Source: Camellia lanceoleosa (Eukaryota; Streptophyta; Magnoliopsida; Ericales; Theaceae). From it: 64,000 bases of DNA. Position numbers and translations under genes: made by a program. This document shows positions 12,334 to 24,224 of the stretch, piece after piece. Under the pieces are notes generated by a model. That model made no database searches. It had not been told where the DNA came from and was given only the letters and a program-made list of their open reading frames with translations. How positions within the stretch are numbered: position 1 is the first letter of the stretch; each line of letters opens with the position of its first letter. Location: contig CM045761.1 of assembly GCA_025200525.1 (NCBI GenBank), positions 62,466,009-62,530,008 of the forward strand, written 5' to 3'.

Positions 12334-12813
12334 TAAAAAAACAACTCTCTCTCTCTCGACATTTGCCCCCTTTTTCTTTTGTTTTTGGTAAGAGTTTGAC
12401 CTCTTCGATCTCTCAATCATGCCGAGCATCATCAGCAATGAACTCAACGATACCAAATCCATCAAGATCAGCAACATCAGATCCAATGGCGACTCCACTC
12501 TTCAGAAGCGAAGATTGAGATCCGATTCGGCTGCAGAAGACGGAACAAAGTCTAAATCTCCTCGTCGATGCATCAATGGCGGCCTCAACTGCACTGAAAA
12601 TGTGAGTCTGAAAGTACTTCGATTTGCATCTGTTGATATTCTGCCATTGATGGTGATAGTGTTGGAGCTTCTTACATTTTTATGTTTTTTTTTTTTTTCT
12701 CCAGGGAATTATTGAAAAAGAATCTAGTGATAATAAGGTTGTCAAATCTCGCGAATTGCTGGTGAAAAAATTGTCTGATGATTTTATTGACAAACCAAAG
12801 TGGAATCCAAGAG

Positions 12814-13319
12814 GCAAGTTTGAGCAATTAAACAATTTTATAGGTTGTGCTTTTATTAAGGGCAATTGATAGATGAATCACATTGGCACGAAATTTAAAA
12901 TGTGGAGTTTAAGGGTTGTTTGGATGTCTTAAATAAGTGTACTTTTTGTCTTTTTGGACTAAAAAATTAAGAAAAAAAATATGGATGTTTGGATTAATTT
13001 TTTAATTTTTTATGAAAAAATGTGTAATAAAAAATTATAAAAATTAGTTTGTAAGAAAAAATTAAGATTGAGAATTGTGTAGCTGTAATTATTGACTTTT
13101 GGTGAATAATATTAATTTTTTAACTTTTTGAATAACTTTTTAACTTTTTATAAACTTATCAAACTTAACATAAATTAATAAAATTAAAATTAGGAGAACT
13201 AAAATAAAATTTCCCTCAAATTAGAGGATTAATGATATATTTGACGTTCGAATAACTATTAAAAACCATTATGAAATTAAATCCATCTTTCTCTTTCATC
13301 AAATCGTCAAAAAATTTAG
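12814..13319 (+). other. GC-AG intron 2 of CDC6 copy A
   Basis: The donor reads AG|GCAAGT, the optimal context for the rare GC-AG intron class. The acceptor is TTTAG before 13320. With this intron the codon across the junction becomes Asp and the frame continues as DVKFKRHNAF, as expected for the family. The same GC donor is kept in copy B at 52909. Confidence 0.7.
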
Positions 13320-13366
13320 ATGTAAAGTTCAAAAGACACAATGCATTTGTACTCACCGCCGCAAGT

Positions 13367-13404
13367 GTGTATATGTATAAATATATATATATATATGGAC
13401 ACAT
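13367..13404 (+). repeat. TA-rich microsatellite insertion inside CDC6 exon 3
   Basis: Between the codons for LTAAS and those for TVVCREDE lies a 38-base stretch with a (TA)n core. 38 is not a multiple of three, so Walker A is put out of frame. A 54-base intron (13365-13418) could remove it in frame, but that is shorter than normal plant introns. Confidence 0.7.
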
Positions 13405-14342
13405 ACGGTTGTGTGCAGGGAAGATGAGAAGAAAAGGGTTTTGGAGTTCTGTAAACAATGCATAGAGCAAGAGAAAGCAGGGAGTTTGTATGTGTGTGGA
13501 TGTCCAGGGACTGGGAAATCGCCGTTGATGGAAAGAGTTAAAGACTCTCTGGTCGATTGGGCACAGGGGGTAAGCTGATTGCCCTTAATTGAATAAGTGT
13601 TTGGTTGAAAATGTTAATCTTGCTGCATTACCGGTTTATATTCAACAAACAAATTATCGGTCACTCCTTTGTTTGGAAATTGTTAAGGGAAAAGTTCAGA
13701 ACATGTTTTAAGGATTCTATTGTTTGGCATCATTTCCATTGTTCTTGTTTTTCTCTTTGGTTTTCAATTTTTGTGTTTTTAGAAGTTTGAAAACACAATA
13801 TATTTTTCGTGTCACTTTTATTTTAGTACAAATTTTTTGTGACCTTATGGAGCATATTTCAATTTTTCCTCAAACATGAGTTGTCTTTCAGATTTTTTTT
13901 TTTTTTTTTTGGCTTGCCAAAACAATTTTAATATGGATGCTGCTAATGACAGCTCAATAGGCTCTCAATAAGAGAAACAAAATGTCGAAAAAATTAGAAT
14001 ATCAATGGAACGTAATAAGAATCATTATGTCATAATTTACCTTTTATGGAGTTCGACGTAGGATATTACATGCAAATGCAGGTTAATTGATAAGGAAGTT
14101 GGGAAATATAGACGTGCATATAAATTTCCTTTTATTCTGTAATAGGTGACTTTTTTAACCCTAATACTAATTGAATCATAACTCTTGATGCCAGGCAGGT
14201 TTTCAGCCACCAGATGTATTAGCCATAAACTGTACTTCTCTTACTAACACATCTGAAATTTTCAGTAAGGTACTGAAATCAATGGGATTATTTCTTTTGA
14301 GCACCTGAAAATTACAACTTCCATATGCTTACATTGCATTAG

Positions 14343-14461
14343 CTTTGGCAGACACTTGGAAAAAATCAACCCCAGAAGAAAACCGAAAGTTCTACTTCAC
14401 CACTAAAGCATCTTCAGAATTTGTACTCGCAAAAGCAGCAATCAACTGGCCTGAAGATGAT
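14343..14461 (+). other. Foreign exon-like fragment inside CDC6 copy A
   Basis: An open segment bounded by an AG acceptor (14341-14342) and a GT donor (14462) encodes ADTWKKSTPEENRKFYF and continues through KASSEFVLAKAAINWPEDD. It does not resemble CDC6 and I do not recognise the family. It lies where CDC6 should encode the linker before the Walker B exon. Only the last part of that exon survives (QKQDPSEFKNMM, 14564-14598). It looks like an exon of another gene moved in during a replacement, but no transposon ends are visible. Confidence 0.5.
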
Positions 14462-14964
14462 GTAAGATGCATTTCCTTACCCATGTGCAGTCCTAGATTC
14501 CCTAAAACAATATGGGCCCCTGATCTCTTAATATAGCAATTAGCTATGTTGAATTAATTATAACAAAAGCAGGATCCCTCTGAATTTAAAAATATGATGT
14601 AACCTGTTTAAGAATGTCAGTATCACCATAAGGATGGTTGTGCTCACGTGGATTTCTTGTTTACAGGCTAATTATTGCTGATGAGTTGGATTATTTAATA
14701 ACTAAAGACCGGGCTGCACTTCACGATCTTTTCACGCTTACGACTTTCCCTTTTGCTAGATGTATATTGATAGGTATGATGTTGCAAATACAATGTTTTA
14801 AACTTTTTTTGCTCTATTTATGTGATTTTGTGCAGAATTTGATGACAGAGTAGCTGTTAGCTGCCTGTGGTAAGGGAGTTCTCATATTCCATTTGCTTTT
14901 ACAGGAATAGCTAATGCTATAGACCTAGCAGATAGATTTCTTCCAAGACTGCAGTCATTGAATT

Positions 14965-14966
14965 GG
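14965..14966 (+). other. Mutated splice donor (GG for GT) in CDC6 copy A
   Basis: The exon ends ...TCATTGAATT and is followed by GGAAGTTAG, where a donor GTAAGTTAG would be expected. Joining 14964 to 15459 gives the expected SLNCKPMVV, so the exon boundary is right and the donor is altered. Confidence 0.7.
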
Positions 14967-17900
14967 AAGTTAGTTACTTGCTTTAGTCAGTCATCTTTAT
15001 TCACTATCCTTTCTAATTCATCAGGTCTGGTGACAAGATTTCTTCCGCTAAGGCCCTCTTTGATGCCTGGCCTTCTCCCTAAATTGCTTACATCTTCAAA
15101 ACATTTCTCCAATAATTTTGTTCAACCAATGCGTAATTGAATTGTCACCCTAACAACTTAGCTGGTTTCCATCAACAAGGATAATTGTTACCTATTGGTA
15201 TTAGGGAATGTGGAAGTTCCTAGTCCTGCTTTTTGGATAACTCACTTCCTCCTTTCTTTTTGCCTAAACCTTCCTTAGCAATAGCAGGAGGCAACTGCTA
15301 AGCACTACTTGGTGTAATGCTCAGTGATAGGTGTCTTCTATTCCCCTCTCCATCCTCCCATCGAAGTTTCACATATAAAAATGACATAAAAGAATGTGCT
15401 ATGTTGTTGGTCTTGGTACTTACTGTTTGGTTCTACTTCTACCCATTTCTTGTGCTAGGCAAGCCTATGGTGGTAACTTTTCGGGCATACTCCAAGGATC
15501 AGATCATCATGATTCTTCAGCCAAGGTTAATGGTAATTCTTGTGCTCCCTTTTTTGCTTTTCTTTAAACAAGTGGTCTGCTTTTGTTTAACCAAGCAATA
15601 ATTTTTATTATTTTGAATTGGATTTCCTTGAAAGACCAAATGCTATGTTTTTTCTATTTAAGACCAGAGGTAAATCACTTTGTGTACAACCTGTTCTCAG
15701 TATGGCAGCATCACATCTGAGTGAATGTACGGGTTGGAAATTATGACTTTTGTGTTTTATTTATCTGAAGTTGGCCTAAGAATTCTAGCTTTTTTCCAAA
15801 AGCAAGAAGAAAAAAAATGTAGGTACGAGGCTGTGAGAAATTATACATTTGCAGTTCCAATTACAAGTTGATAATTGAACAAGTTGCAACTTTATCATTT
15901 TCAGTATTTTCCTAGGAATCCAATGCCACTATTGTGACCTTTCTGCATTTAATGTTAACATATCTAAGTACTTCAATTGTGGAGATACCGCAATGTTCAA
16001 GGAATGTGTAAAAAAGTTCTTAAAATGCAATCTTTAAATTCTAAAACAGAATTTATTTGTTATTGACTTAAGACTGAATGCTATTCTCTTTATTAAAAAA
16101 AAAAAAAAATTAAAATGGAATCTTCAAACTCTAAAACAGAATTTATTTATTTATTCATTTATTTGTTATTGACTCAACTCAAGACTGAATGCTATTCTCT
16201 TCCAACAGGCACTTCCGTACATTGTCTTTCAACCGCAAGCCCTGGAACTCTGTGCCAGAGTGAGTCACCCCCATTGATTTTTTCTGTGTTCTGATAAATA
16301 ATGATTGCTTCTCTTTTCTTGACACAATGCCATTAATTTGCTAGTGGATCTGTATATGTAATATTACTTGAATGAATTCCCTTGACGTTAAGGATGCAGC
16401 CTCAATTTTCTATATTTCAAGTTAGCAGTGAAACTTCAGCACCAAACACCATTATGTGTAATTGTCTCATGAGCAAAGAAATTGATTATCTTTTAAAACA
16501 TGGCAGAAAGTTGCAGCTGCATCTGGAGATATGAGGAAAGCTCTGTGCATCTGCAGGTTAGCCGTTCATTGCCATAGTTACAGTACTTAATTAGTAGCAT
16601 ATGTTGAACTTGTGTTGTATTCAAGATGATTGAAATTAGATTGGTAGAAAATGTGCTTAGAAGTAATCATCAAGAAGATGACAGTGTCATTGAAATAATG
16701 TTAAAAAAAAAGTTGACTTCTATAGAATTTTTTGGACTTAATGATTACTATACATGTACACCATCTGTGTGTGAGCAATGGGTGTAATAAGCTTAACACT
16801 CTTTCAGAATATGTAAATAAGGATGTCTTCCATACTTATGTGCAGCTAAACAATTATCATGCATACACGAGAGTAAACTTAGGGGCATAGTATGGGAATT
16901 TTTTAGATGTCAATGACCAACATTAGCCTTTTTTACTTACAAGGAACGCTATATCAATAAGATGATATGGATATATTACAATCCGGCAATGTTGATGTAT
17001 CAATGGATATTATCTGCAGAAATCAATTGTACTTTTGAAAAGTGCAAATTTTAATTTAAGAGATTATAAGAACATTTTGAAAGTTTTAATGTAACAAACA
17101 TATTTAAGTTTTGAAAATACAGACATCTACAAGTATATCGCTGATATTTAATTTGATGCTAATTTATATATGCCTGTGCAATTAATTACCGATAACTATC
17201 TACTCTGCCCCTTCTCTCTCTTCTTTATGGGGCTTGGCTTCATTCAAGTGTGCATCCATGATGCTCTCCCTTGATCTCATTTTAAGCAGCACTAATCACT
17301 AAGAAATTAGATTCCACGAGAAATGTAGGAATTTGCTGTCTGCTTTGTATATATTACTATTGCTAAATCTTATTAACTGCAAGGTAGTCACTCAGCCCTG
17401 TGATAGGCTTTAAATTGTAAATGTAGTATCAGCAATATCTACAACCAATGATGTAGATGGCATATCTGTGATGAAAATGATGCTTTTGTTTTGACCAGGG
17501 TATAAACTGCAGTGTAATTACTTCGTCTTCTTTTTTTTTTTTTTTTTTTTTTCTGTTTCAGAAGTGCTATTGAGATGCTACAAGCAGAGGTGAGGGAATC
17601 TGCGTGCAATTTGGATTTCTCATTAGCAGAGAATGGGTACTCAAATCAACAGACAACTCCACCTTGTAATTTAATAAAGCAAGGAATTGATATTGTAGGC
17701 ACTTGCTATTTATATCAACTTCATCCATTCCAAGCATAAATAAGTTAAATTAATGATATAAAAACATGTTTTGTCAGTAACTGTTTGGCTCACTATATAA
17801 AGGTTTTAAACTTTTAGTTAGCCCAGCTAAAAGCAATCAGATTCAGATATCCCTTTTTAAGAATTTCATATTTCTTACAAGTTTTGCTGCTTGTCACAGG

Positions 17901-19277
17901 TGAGGGTTGACCATATGGCCATTGCTTTGTCAAAGACTTATAGATCACCAATAATGGACACTGTACAATCTCTTCCACAACATCAACAGGTAAGTTTGTT
18001 CTGCTAACATGATTAATTAGTTGACTATTATGACTCAAAAGATGTGCATTTTATATTGACGGGTCTGTTTAAAGGAGTTTGTTCATGACTCGAAGGACTT
18101 TATTTATGCTTTGATCTAATAAGATAATCTAGATACGATGTAATTGAAAATCTAGTGTCAACTGAATTCAGTTACTAAACTAGCATGTGTGCCCTATGAT
18201 TGTAACATCACGAAAATTCATCCAAAACTGAGATCTGGTGAATTTTAAAAGTGATGATAATATGGGAGGTATGTACTTATTTCAAATGTTCCTCACTTTA
18301 TATATATCAATCAAATGATGTTTATTTTTAGGCAACTCAACTTCCTGAAAGTTGTCTTTGATCTTGGCATGCCTTGTGATGTGTTTAATTGATGGCATCA
18401 TAAAAAGCGTAATAAGTATTTTGTGGAAACTTGCATAATACTATTGCAGCCAACTGTTCAGCTCTTAGAATTGGGGTCCTCTGTCCAAAAGTCCAAACCA
18501 GTTTCGATAAATTGTAGCCTGTTAGTTTTTATGCTGTTTTCCTTCTTGCTCTTGCTTATCTATCTCTAGGAACATTATTCTGTTTTTTACGGTTTTTTCC
18601 TTGGCTTCAGATTATAATTTGTTCTGCTGTGAAGCTTTTCCGTGGGGAAAGAAGAATACAACTCTAGGCGAGGTATATTATGTGACATAGTGTACAATAA
18701 GACAACAGAAGAGTACATTTTACAACAGATAATTGAGATTTGTAAGTTTTCTATATGAATGCAGCTCAGTAAATCATACTTAGACATCTGCAAATTAACA
18801 TTAATCCCACCAGTCGGAATTATGGAACTTTCAAGCATGTGTAGAGTTCTAGGTGACCAGGTGAGCTTAATATGCGTGTTCTGATTGAATTTATTTCTTT
18901 GGATATAATTCTCTATACAAGATTTAGATTGAGCACATGAAGCTTATTTACTTGTCTGATACGATCCCCGTGAAATGGCAAGGTAAGATGCATGATTCAA
19001 AGTGCAGGGTCTTCTCAAACTTGGTCAATCTCGAGAAGATAAATTAAGAAGAGTAGCACTAAAAGTCGATGAAGCAGATGTTGCATTTGCATTGCAGGTA
19101 TTAGAAAATAAATTTAAGCTTATTGTGTGTCCTGCTCGTCAATATCTTTTGAAAGTTACTCTGGCATAGCTTCAATCTGCTTATTTACAATGAACTATTT
19201 TGTTTTTGCTAATTTTTATATAATCTGTTTGGCAGGGAATTCGTGCCTTTCGAAATTGCCTTAATGCTTGTCAGTAG

Positions 19278-20593
19278 GATATGGCCTTGTGATTTTTATT
19301 TTTCCTTGGTATTGGTGGCCGTTCCATTTTCAGTTGTGTGGATGCTCTAAATATAAAGGTTAGAAGGCATCACTTATTTAGTTGTTTCTCGAGATATCAC
19401 TTCCTTAAACTCATGTTGGTCGTTTATCTTCATTCCACTTGTGGAACTTGACACTATATAATGCCTCTTCACTTGTATCGCTTATGTTGTTCGTTTTTGT
19501 GTCTTCTATCTTCACAAAAAATAGCTTCTCATTCTTCAGACCTATTTGCAACAAGAATGCTGATGCAACTTATGTTTGATATATGACTGAAGAAAATGCT
19601 TTGTAATTCGGCTGACTGCCATGAAATCATTATTTTTACTGTACAAATTAACCAGCTGTTCACTTGTTTACAGGAAATTGCTCTCACAAAACAAGTTTGT
19701 CTTCTTCATGCAAGGGTATCAACTTCTTTCGCATTGCTCTAGGGAACCTTTCCTATGCTCTAATGAAATTTCCCTTTCACAAGCCTTTTTTTTAGCCTTT
19801 GCTTGCCTGATGTTTAGTTTCTGTATTCTAGTGTTATACAATGCAAAACACTGAAGTTTCAGCTTTTAGGATTGCCAACGCTATAGAGCTCTCTCATTTC
19901 TAGCTAATTCTAATTGTTTGTATTTTGGGTTTTTTGTTTGTATTCTAGTTTATTTGATGCAAAACACATCTGTTTCACTCACTCTCTCTCTCTCTCTCTC
20001 TCATGTTTGCATTATTCTAAAAGGCTCCATTTTCGTTGCAGATAACAATGCTTTGGTGAGCACATATTATTTCACTCAGAGGTTGCAATGAATAAGCTTT
20101 AACCGATGGAATAATCAAAGAGCAAACTTGAAAGGCTAGGAGGGTGTTGCTGTTGCTAACATTTCAATTATCTTAGTTTTTTAGAATTAAAAAAAAATAT
20201 TGAAGAATGGAATATATACATCCATATCTTCCTTGTAACAGAATTCCCTGATATGAGTGCACTCGATAGGTTATTAAACTTTTGGTCAAGACTCAAGACC
20301 AAGGAAGAAAGTGGCATTCAAGGTTTTTCCAAAATTTTTAGGTAGTACAAAGTTGTCAAATTTTCAGCTTACCAAGAAGGGCGAAAATGATTGCTTATAA
20401 ATGACCAAAAATTATCTAATCTATCATGATTTTGACTTGTGCTGATTTTTTCCTTCGCCAAAAAAAAAGAAAAAACCGAGGATATTTGCATCACCCTATT
20501 CATATTTTCCACCCACTCTTTCAAAGGCAAGCTTGCGAAGAAAATTGCAGTGTCACGGGTGTACATGATATTCCTAATTATATTAAATTAAAT
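19278..20593. other. 3' flank of CDC6 copy A
   Basis: Probable 3' untranslated and flanking DNA, matching 55747-57214 in copy B. It has a (CT)n run near 19980-20002 that is different in B. A 45-base segment near 19674-19718, bounded by CAG and GTATCA, reads as an open exon-like piece but is too short to name. No other gene seen. Confidence 0.5.
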
Positions 20594-21601
20594 ATTAAAT
20601 GTGAACCTTTTTATAACAAAATTGATGCTTTGAGGGAGAAAAGGTTTCAAAATCACATGAAAGTGAACACTGAGAAAGAGTGGGTGCAAGGAGGAATTTG
20701 AGAGGGTATAAACAGACATTGGACTGACCTTATAAGTTTTGTATGTCAAAGTGCTCATATGAAAGACAATCCCCAGGTCCTTGTCTCACGAGGAATTATA
20801 TTAATTGCCAAGTAAACATATAACGTGGCTTTGTATATTTAAATAACAACAATATTATAAATTTATACTTATGAACTCAAATTTTACTCAAAAAAGAAAG
20901 ATAATAGTTGAAATTTATTTTACTCATGTATTCGCATTTTATCAATTTAATCTCCACCACATATATATTTGTGATAAATTATGAGTTGATAAGAAAGGTT
21001 CATAGCATTTTTGTTTAAATAATCATCAAATTCTAAACATGAACCAACATGTCTAGATAGTTAGATGGAAGAAGAAATGTCACTAATTTTCGCGGATTAA
21101 AATTTTAAAAAAACAATGGAAGAAGTGATGTCAGATGGTGTGAACAGCACCAAACTCACCGTAAGATTTGCATGTCAAGCCCATGACATGTAAAACAAAA
21201 CCCTAATCCACTTTTTGAATGAAACTTTTCATTAATTACCAAATATAAAATATCAAAAGAAAACTCATGAAGAGATGAACCGACAAATCACCTTGATGAA
21301 ATTTTTGCAATTTAAATCCTATATCTCTAACTTTTAAGATATAAAATTAAATAATTAAAAAAAGAAAAAGAGTTGAGAATAGGAAATTAAACCAAATAAG
21401 GCAACCTAGGGTTTTCTCTTTTGACTATTTGAAAAATATCACACAAACCCAAACCAAATCTCAGTTCTTAGATATCTGTCATAGAATTTTATGAGAAATC
21501 TAACACAATTGTTTGATGATTAGTTTTTCAAAAAGGAAAACAAAATTTAACTGAAACCAAACCACACTCAGTGGTTCTGACAAAACCTCAAATTAGGAAA
21601 A
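20594..21601. other. Remnant of MYB intron 2, copy A
   Basis: Homologous to 45375-46365 (copy C), where it lies between MYB exons 2 and 3. In copy A it is joined at 20594 directly to the CDC6 3' flank, so exon 3 is missing. The junction is the same in copy B (57215). No gene seen. Confidence 0.75.
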
Positions 21602-21620
21602 GGGTGAAGAAAAAAGACTT

Positions 21621-24207
21621 TTTTTTTTCAGCAAAGAAATTCCTTTATTGATGAAGAAAACATACATTACATATGAGAAAAACATCAATAAGGAAGAGAA
21701 AGAAGAAAGGATAAGAAAAGAAACCGAGCATGGTGTTGGTGAGAAACCAACACTAGCACACAAGGCCATAAACACTTGAAGCCAAAACCCAAAAACTAGC
21801 TAACATCGCTTATACCCACTGAAAAACTCTAGCTAAGCTTACTTGATGCCATCCTCAACCTTTTGAGACCAAACCCTCCTATTTATTTGGATCTCTCTTT
21901 GTCCTTTAGCTCTACCTCAATAATCTTGTTTAGCACATCATCTTCTTCCCCATTGAAATTGATGCCAAGAGATTTACCTAATTGTATAGTGGCTTTAGCT
22001 TCATTGAGGAGAAGATTGTTCGGACTAGTAATACCCTTGACAGATCTGAACGCAATCACAACCGCTTGTTGATGCGAAGATGATAGAGTTAGAAGTGTGC
22101 TTGTTGACTGCTACAACTTTCTGCCCATGAAGTCTAGCAAAGTTGGTGAACCCCTCTAGTTGAATCTTCTTCTTTCTTTTCCTCTTCTCATTTCGCAGGA
22201 GTTTTGGGACAGAAGTAGGTTGCCTAACTAAGCCTGAATGAGTAAGGCTCAAAAGACCCTTCCTATTTAGATTCTTACTAAGCGCTTGTGACAAGTCCAC
22301 TTCAAGATTGATACCAAAACCACTTCCAACGCGAGATCCACTGAAGCTTTTAATGAAACCAGGAGTAGATACTTGCTCAACAATAAAATTTGGACTGTGC
22401 ACTGACTCCTCCAATATGGTCCCCTCAATAACTGTGTTTACCTCATTGCCCAAATGACAATCATTAGACCCTAACCTCTGATCTACCTCCTTGGTGCATA
22501 CTTCCTCTTCTCTGATGAACCTTTCATCCCACTTTGACTCCTCAACAACCGAGTTTACCTGCATCACATGGTCAGACTCCTTCTCCCTAAAACACTCCTT
22601 TGGACTTGTTCTTTCCACAACACTACCACAGATTTCGTTAGAGCTACACTCTTCCAACCCATTGCCCTTGAAGCTACTAAATTCTGCTGAAAGATCTTCA
22701 CACACAAGAATGGGGTGTAATATACCCTTGCAATCCAAAGATATAGTTTTGTTAATGAACTCCATACAAGATGTAGCCACTCTGATTCTGGTGTAGGAGA
22801 AGGACTTAGATTGACAAAAATCATCATCCAAGCTAAGGACAATACCCCACATGCTTCCAATGTTGTTGAGTGTGCCTCTATTCTAGAGGTTTAAAGGAAT
22901 GCCATAACACCTCAACCACACACATCGTTCTTATTCAAGAAAAAATCCTGGCTTCTATTCCATCACAAACTGACTCCATTCCTTAAACCATTCTTTAATA
23001 TTGCAAAGATTTGATTTCAGTTCCTCTTGAGATTTAAATGTAAGAACTAGATCTCGACCACCCCCTTTCCTGACCATTACATGATCCAAGCCTTTCTCTT
23101 TCATGATATTACCAATGTTAACGGTAGAGAATTCAAAAATAAATTTGACTATTACACTACCATGGAGCCATTCAAGATCCTCTTCATTGGCTTTCATGGA
23201 CAAGCTTTCTTTCCTAGCCACAGTGGGTGTGACCCCTTTCAATACTTCAACGAATGATCTTTGGCCTGAAAATGGAACTTGAGCCCTGTAACTGATAGGA
23301 TCAAGAGGTCTGCTGATCGAATGGGGTTCTTTCCGACTCTTCTCAAATCTGATGCATCTGTCCTTGGTAGCTTTTTTAACTTCTAGCACCCTTTCTTCTA
23401 CCAGCAGGCCATGTCTGCTACAACAGGGCAATTGAATCTCACAAATCCAAATCTAGACTTAGACACAGTCCTTCTTTTGAACGGAATGAAGACATCCTTT
23501 ACAATGCCAAACTCTGAGGAAAGCTTGAATAGCGCTTTGGCATCCAAAGCTGAAGGTAAGTTATCCACAAAAACGGTGAATAAACCAAACTTAACATCCT
23601 TACCTTGGTCTCCATCTCCTTCCCTCCACATCTCTTTCGGAATCCAACCTCCATTTCCTATTTTTGCCATTACATTGTCACTGAGGCATATTATCAAGCA
23701 ATGGAGTCTTGAAACTAATTGCTGAGTAGAACAAAACCAGTTCTTACTCTATGATTCCCACAAATCACAAAACCCAGATGAAATAAAAGAGATCTGAAAA
23801 TAAAGTAATGGCCTACCCTGAAAGAAGATGGAACGAAGAGTTGATACAGTCGAAGATAGAAAGAAGATAGAACCCAAATGGAATGCAAAACAGGACAGTA
23901 GCCTTTAATCCTTTCAAGCTGCACTTGATAGGCTATATACTATTGCCATTGATCCAAGAGAGAGCTTATTTGTTGGAACTAATCTTCACCGGAGAGAAGA
24001 GAGTGATCAATAGACTTGAACACACGATCCTCCCTCTCCTAGCGAGTAATCGCTATTTTGAACACTTTGCACCTTTGTTCTATAAGAGTTTGTAAACATG
24101 AAAGTAACTCAGATTCGAAGTGTAAAATTTTTTTCCCCTCTTTGCTACCGTTTCTCAAACCAAACAGAGCCTAATCGCGCGGGGTAAGTGTTGTTGGAAT
24201 AATGCTT
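21621..24207 (-). mobile_element. ORF1-only LINE (half-LINE), copy A, about 2.6 kb
   Basis: A retroposed unit on the minus strand. Its 3' end is a poly(A) run (T-run at 21621) preceded by an AATAAAGG polyadenylation context. It is flanked by a roughly 20-bp target duplication (GGGTGAAG...GACCTT, 21602-21620 and 24208-24227, slightly mutated). Copy C has the unoccupied site once at 46366-46385. It carries a LINE ORF1-like gene but no endonuclease or reverse transcriptase, so it must have been moved by another LINE. Confidence 0.85.
22025..23697 (-). pseudogene. LINE ORF1 protein with N-terminal RRM, copy A, broken
   Basis: An RNA-binding ORF1 of a plant L1-type LINE. It begins at 23697 with [14 protein letters not shown]. 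An RRM follows, with RNP2 TVFVDNLP and RNP1 SRFGFVRF. Next comes a domain ending in the ERCVWLRCYGIPLN block seen in plant LINE ORF1 proteins, and a basic tail (LRNEKRKRKKK). A frameshift lies near 23410. Stops interrupt the middle: TGG to TAG and CAA to TAA near 22930-22955, and TAG near 22885. These changes are C-to-T type, as expected from methylated-cytosine decay. Confidence 0.8.
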
Positions 24208-24224
24208 GGGTGTGGAAAAAAGAC

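Larger units (their letters stand above)
12419..19277 (+). pseudogene. CDC6: CDC6 replication-licensing AAA+ ATPase, copy A, broken
   Basis: CDC6 helps ORC load MCM helicases at origins in the nucleus. Exons inferred from splice sites and protein similarity: 12419-12601, 12705-12813, 13320-13569, 14195-14269, a remnant to 14598, 14667-14773, 14905-14964, 15459-15532, 16209-16259, 16507-16556, 17562-17694, 17900-17989, 18611-18672, 18765-18860, 19008-19097 and 19236-19277 (stop TAG). Visible motifs: Walker A GCPGTGKS (third exon), Walker B LIIADELDYL, sensor-1 region ILIG|IANAIDLADRF, sensor-2 SGDMRKAL, and a C-terminal winged-helix part ending VDEADVAFALQG. Lesions: a 38-base TA-rich insertion in exon 3, loss of most of exon 5 beside a foreign exon, a mutated splice donor at 14965-14966, and a one-base deletion in exon 13 giving a TAG. 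The family assignment is secure. Loss of function is inferred. Confidence 0.9.

Noticed and set aside
19674..19718. Exon-like 45-base piece after CDC6 (EIALTKQVCLLHAR)
   Set aside because: Bounded by CAG and GTATCA, but too short, and no partner exons were found.
20426..20701. 91-codon open frame, also present in copy B at 57047-57322
   Set aside because: It spans the breakpoint between CDC6 flank and MYB intron, and shows no domain. Conservation is explained by the recent duplication.
22491..22796. 101-codon plus-strand frame in the half-LINE
   Set aside because: Shadow of the minus-strand ORF1.
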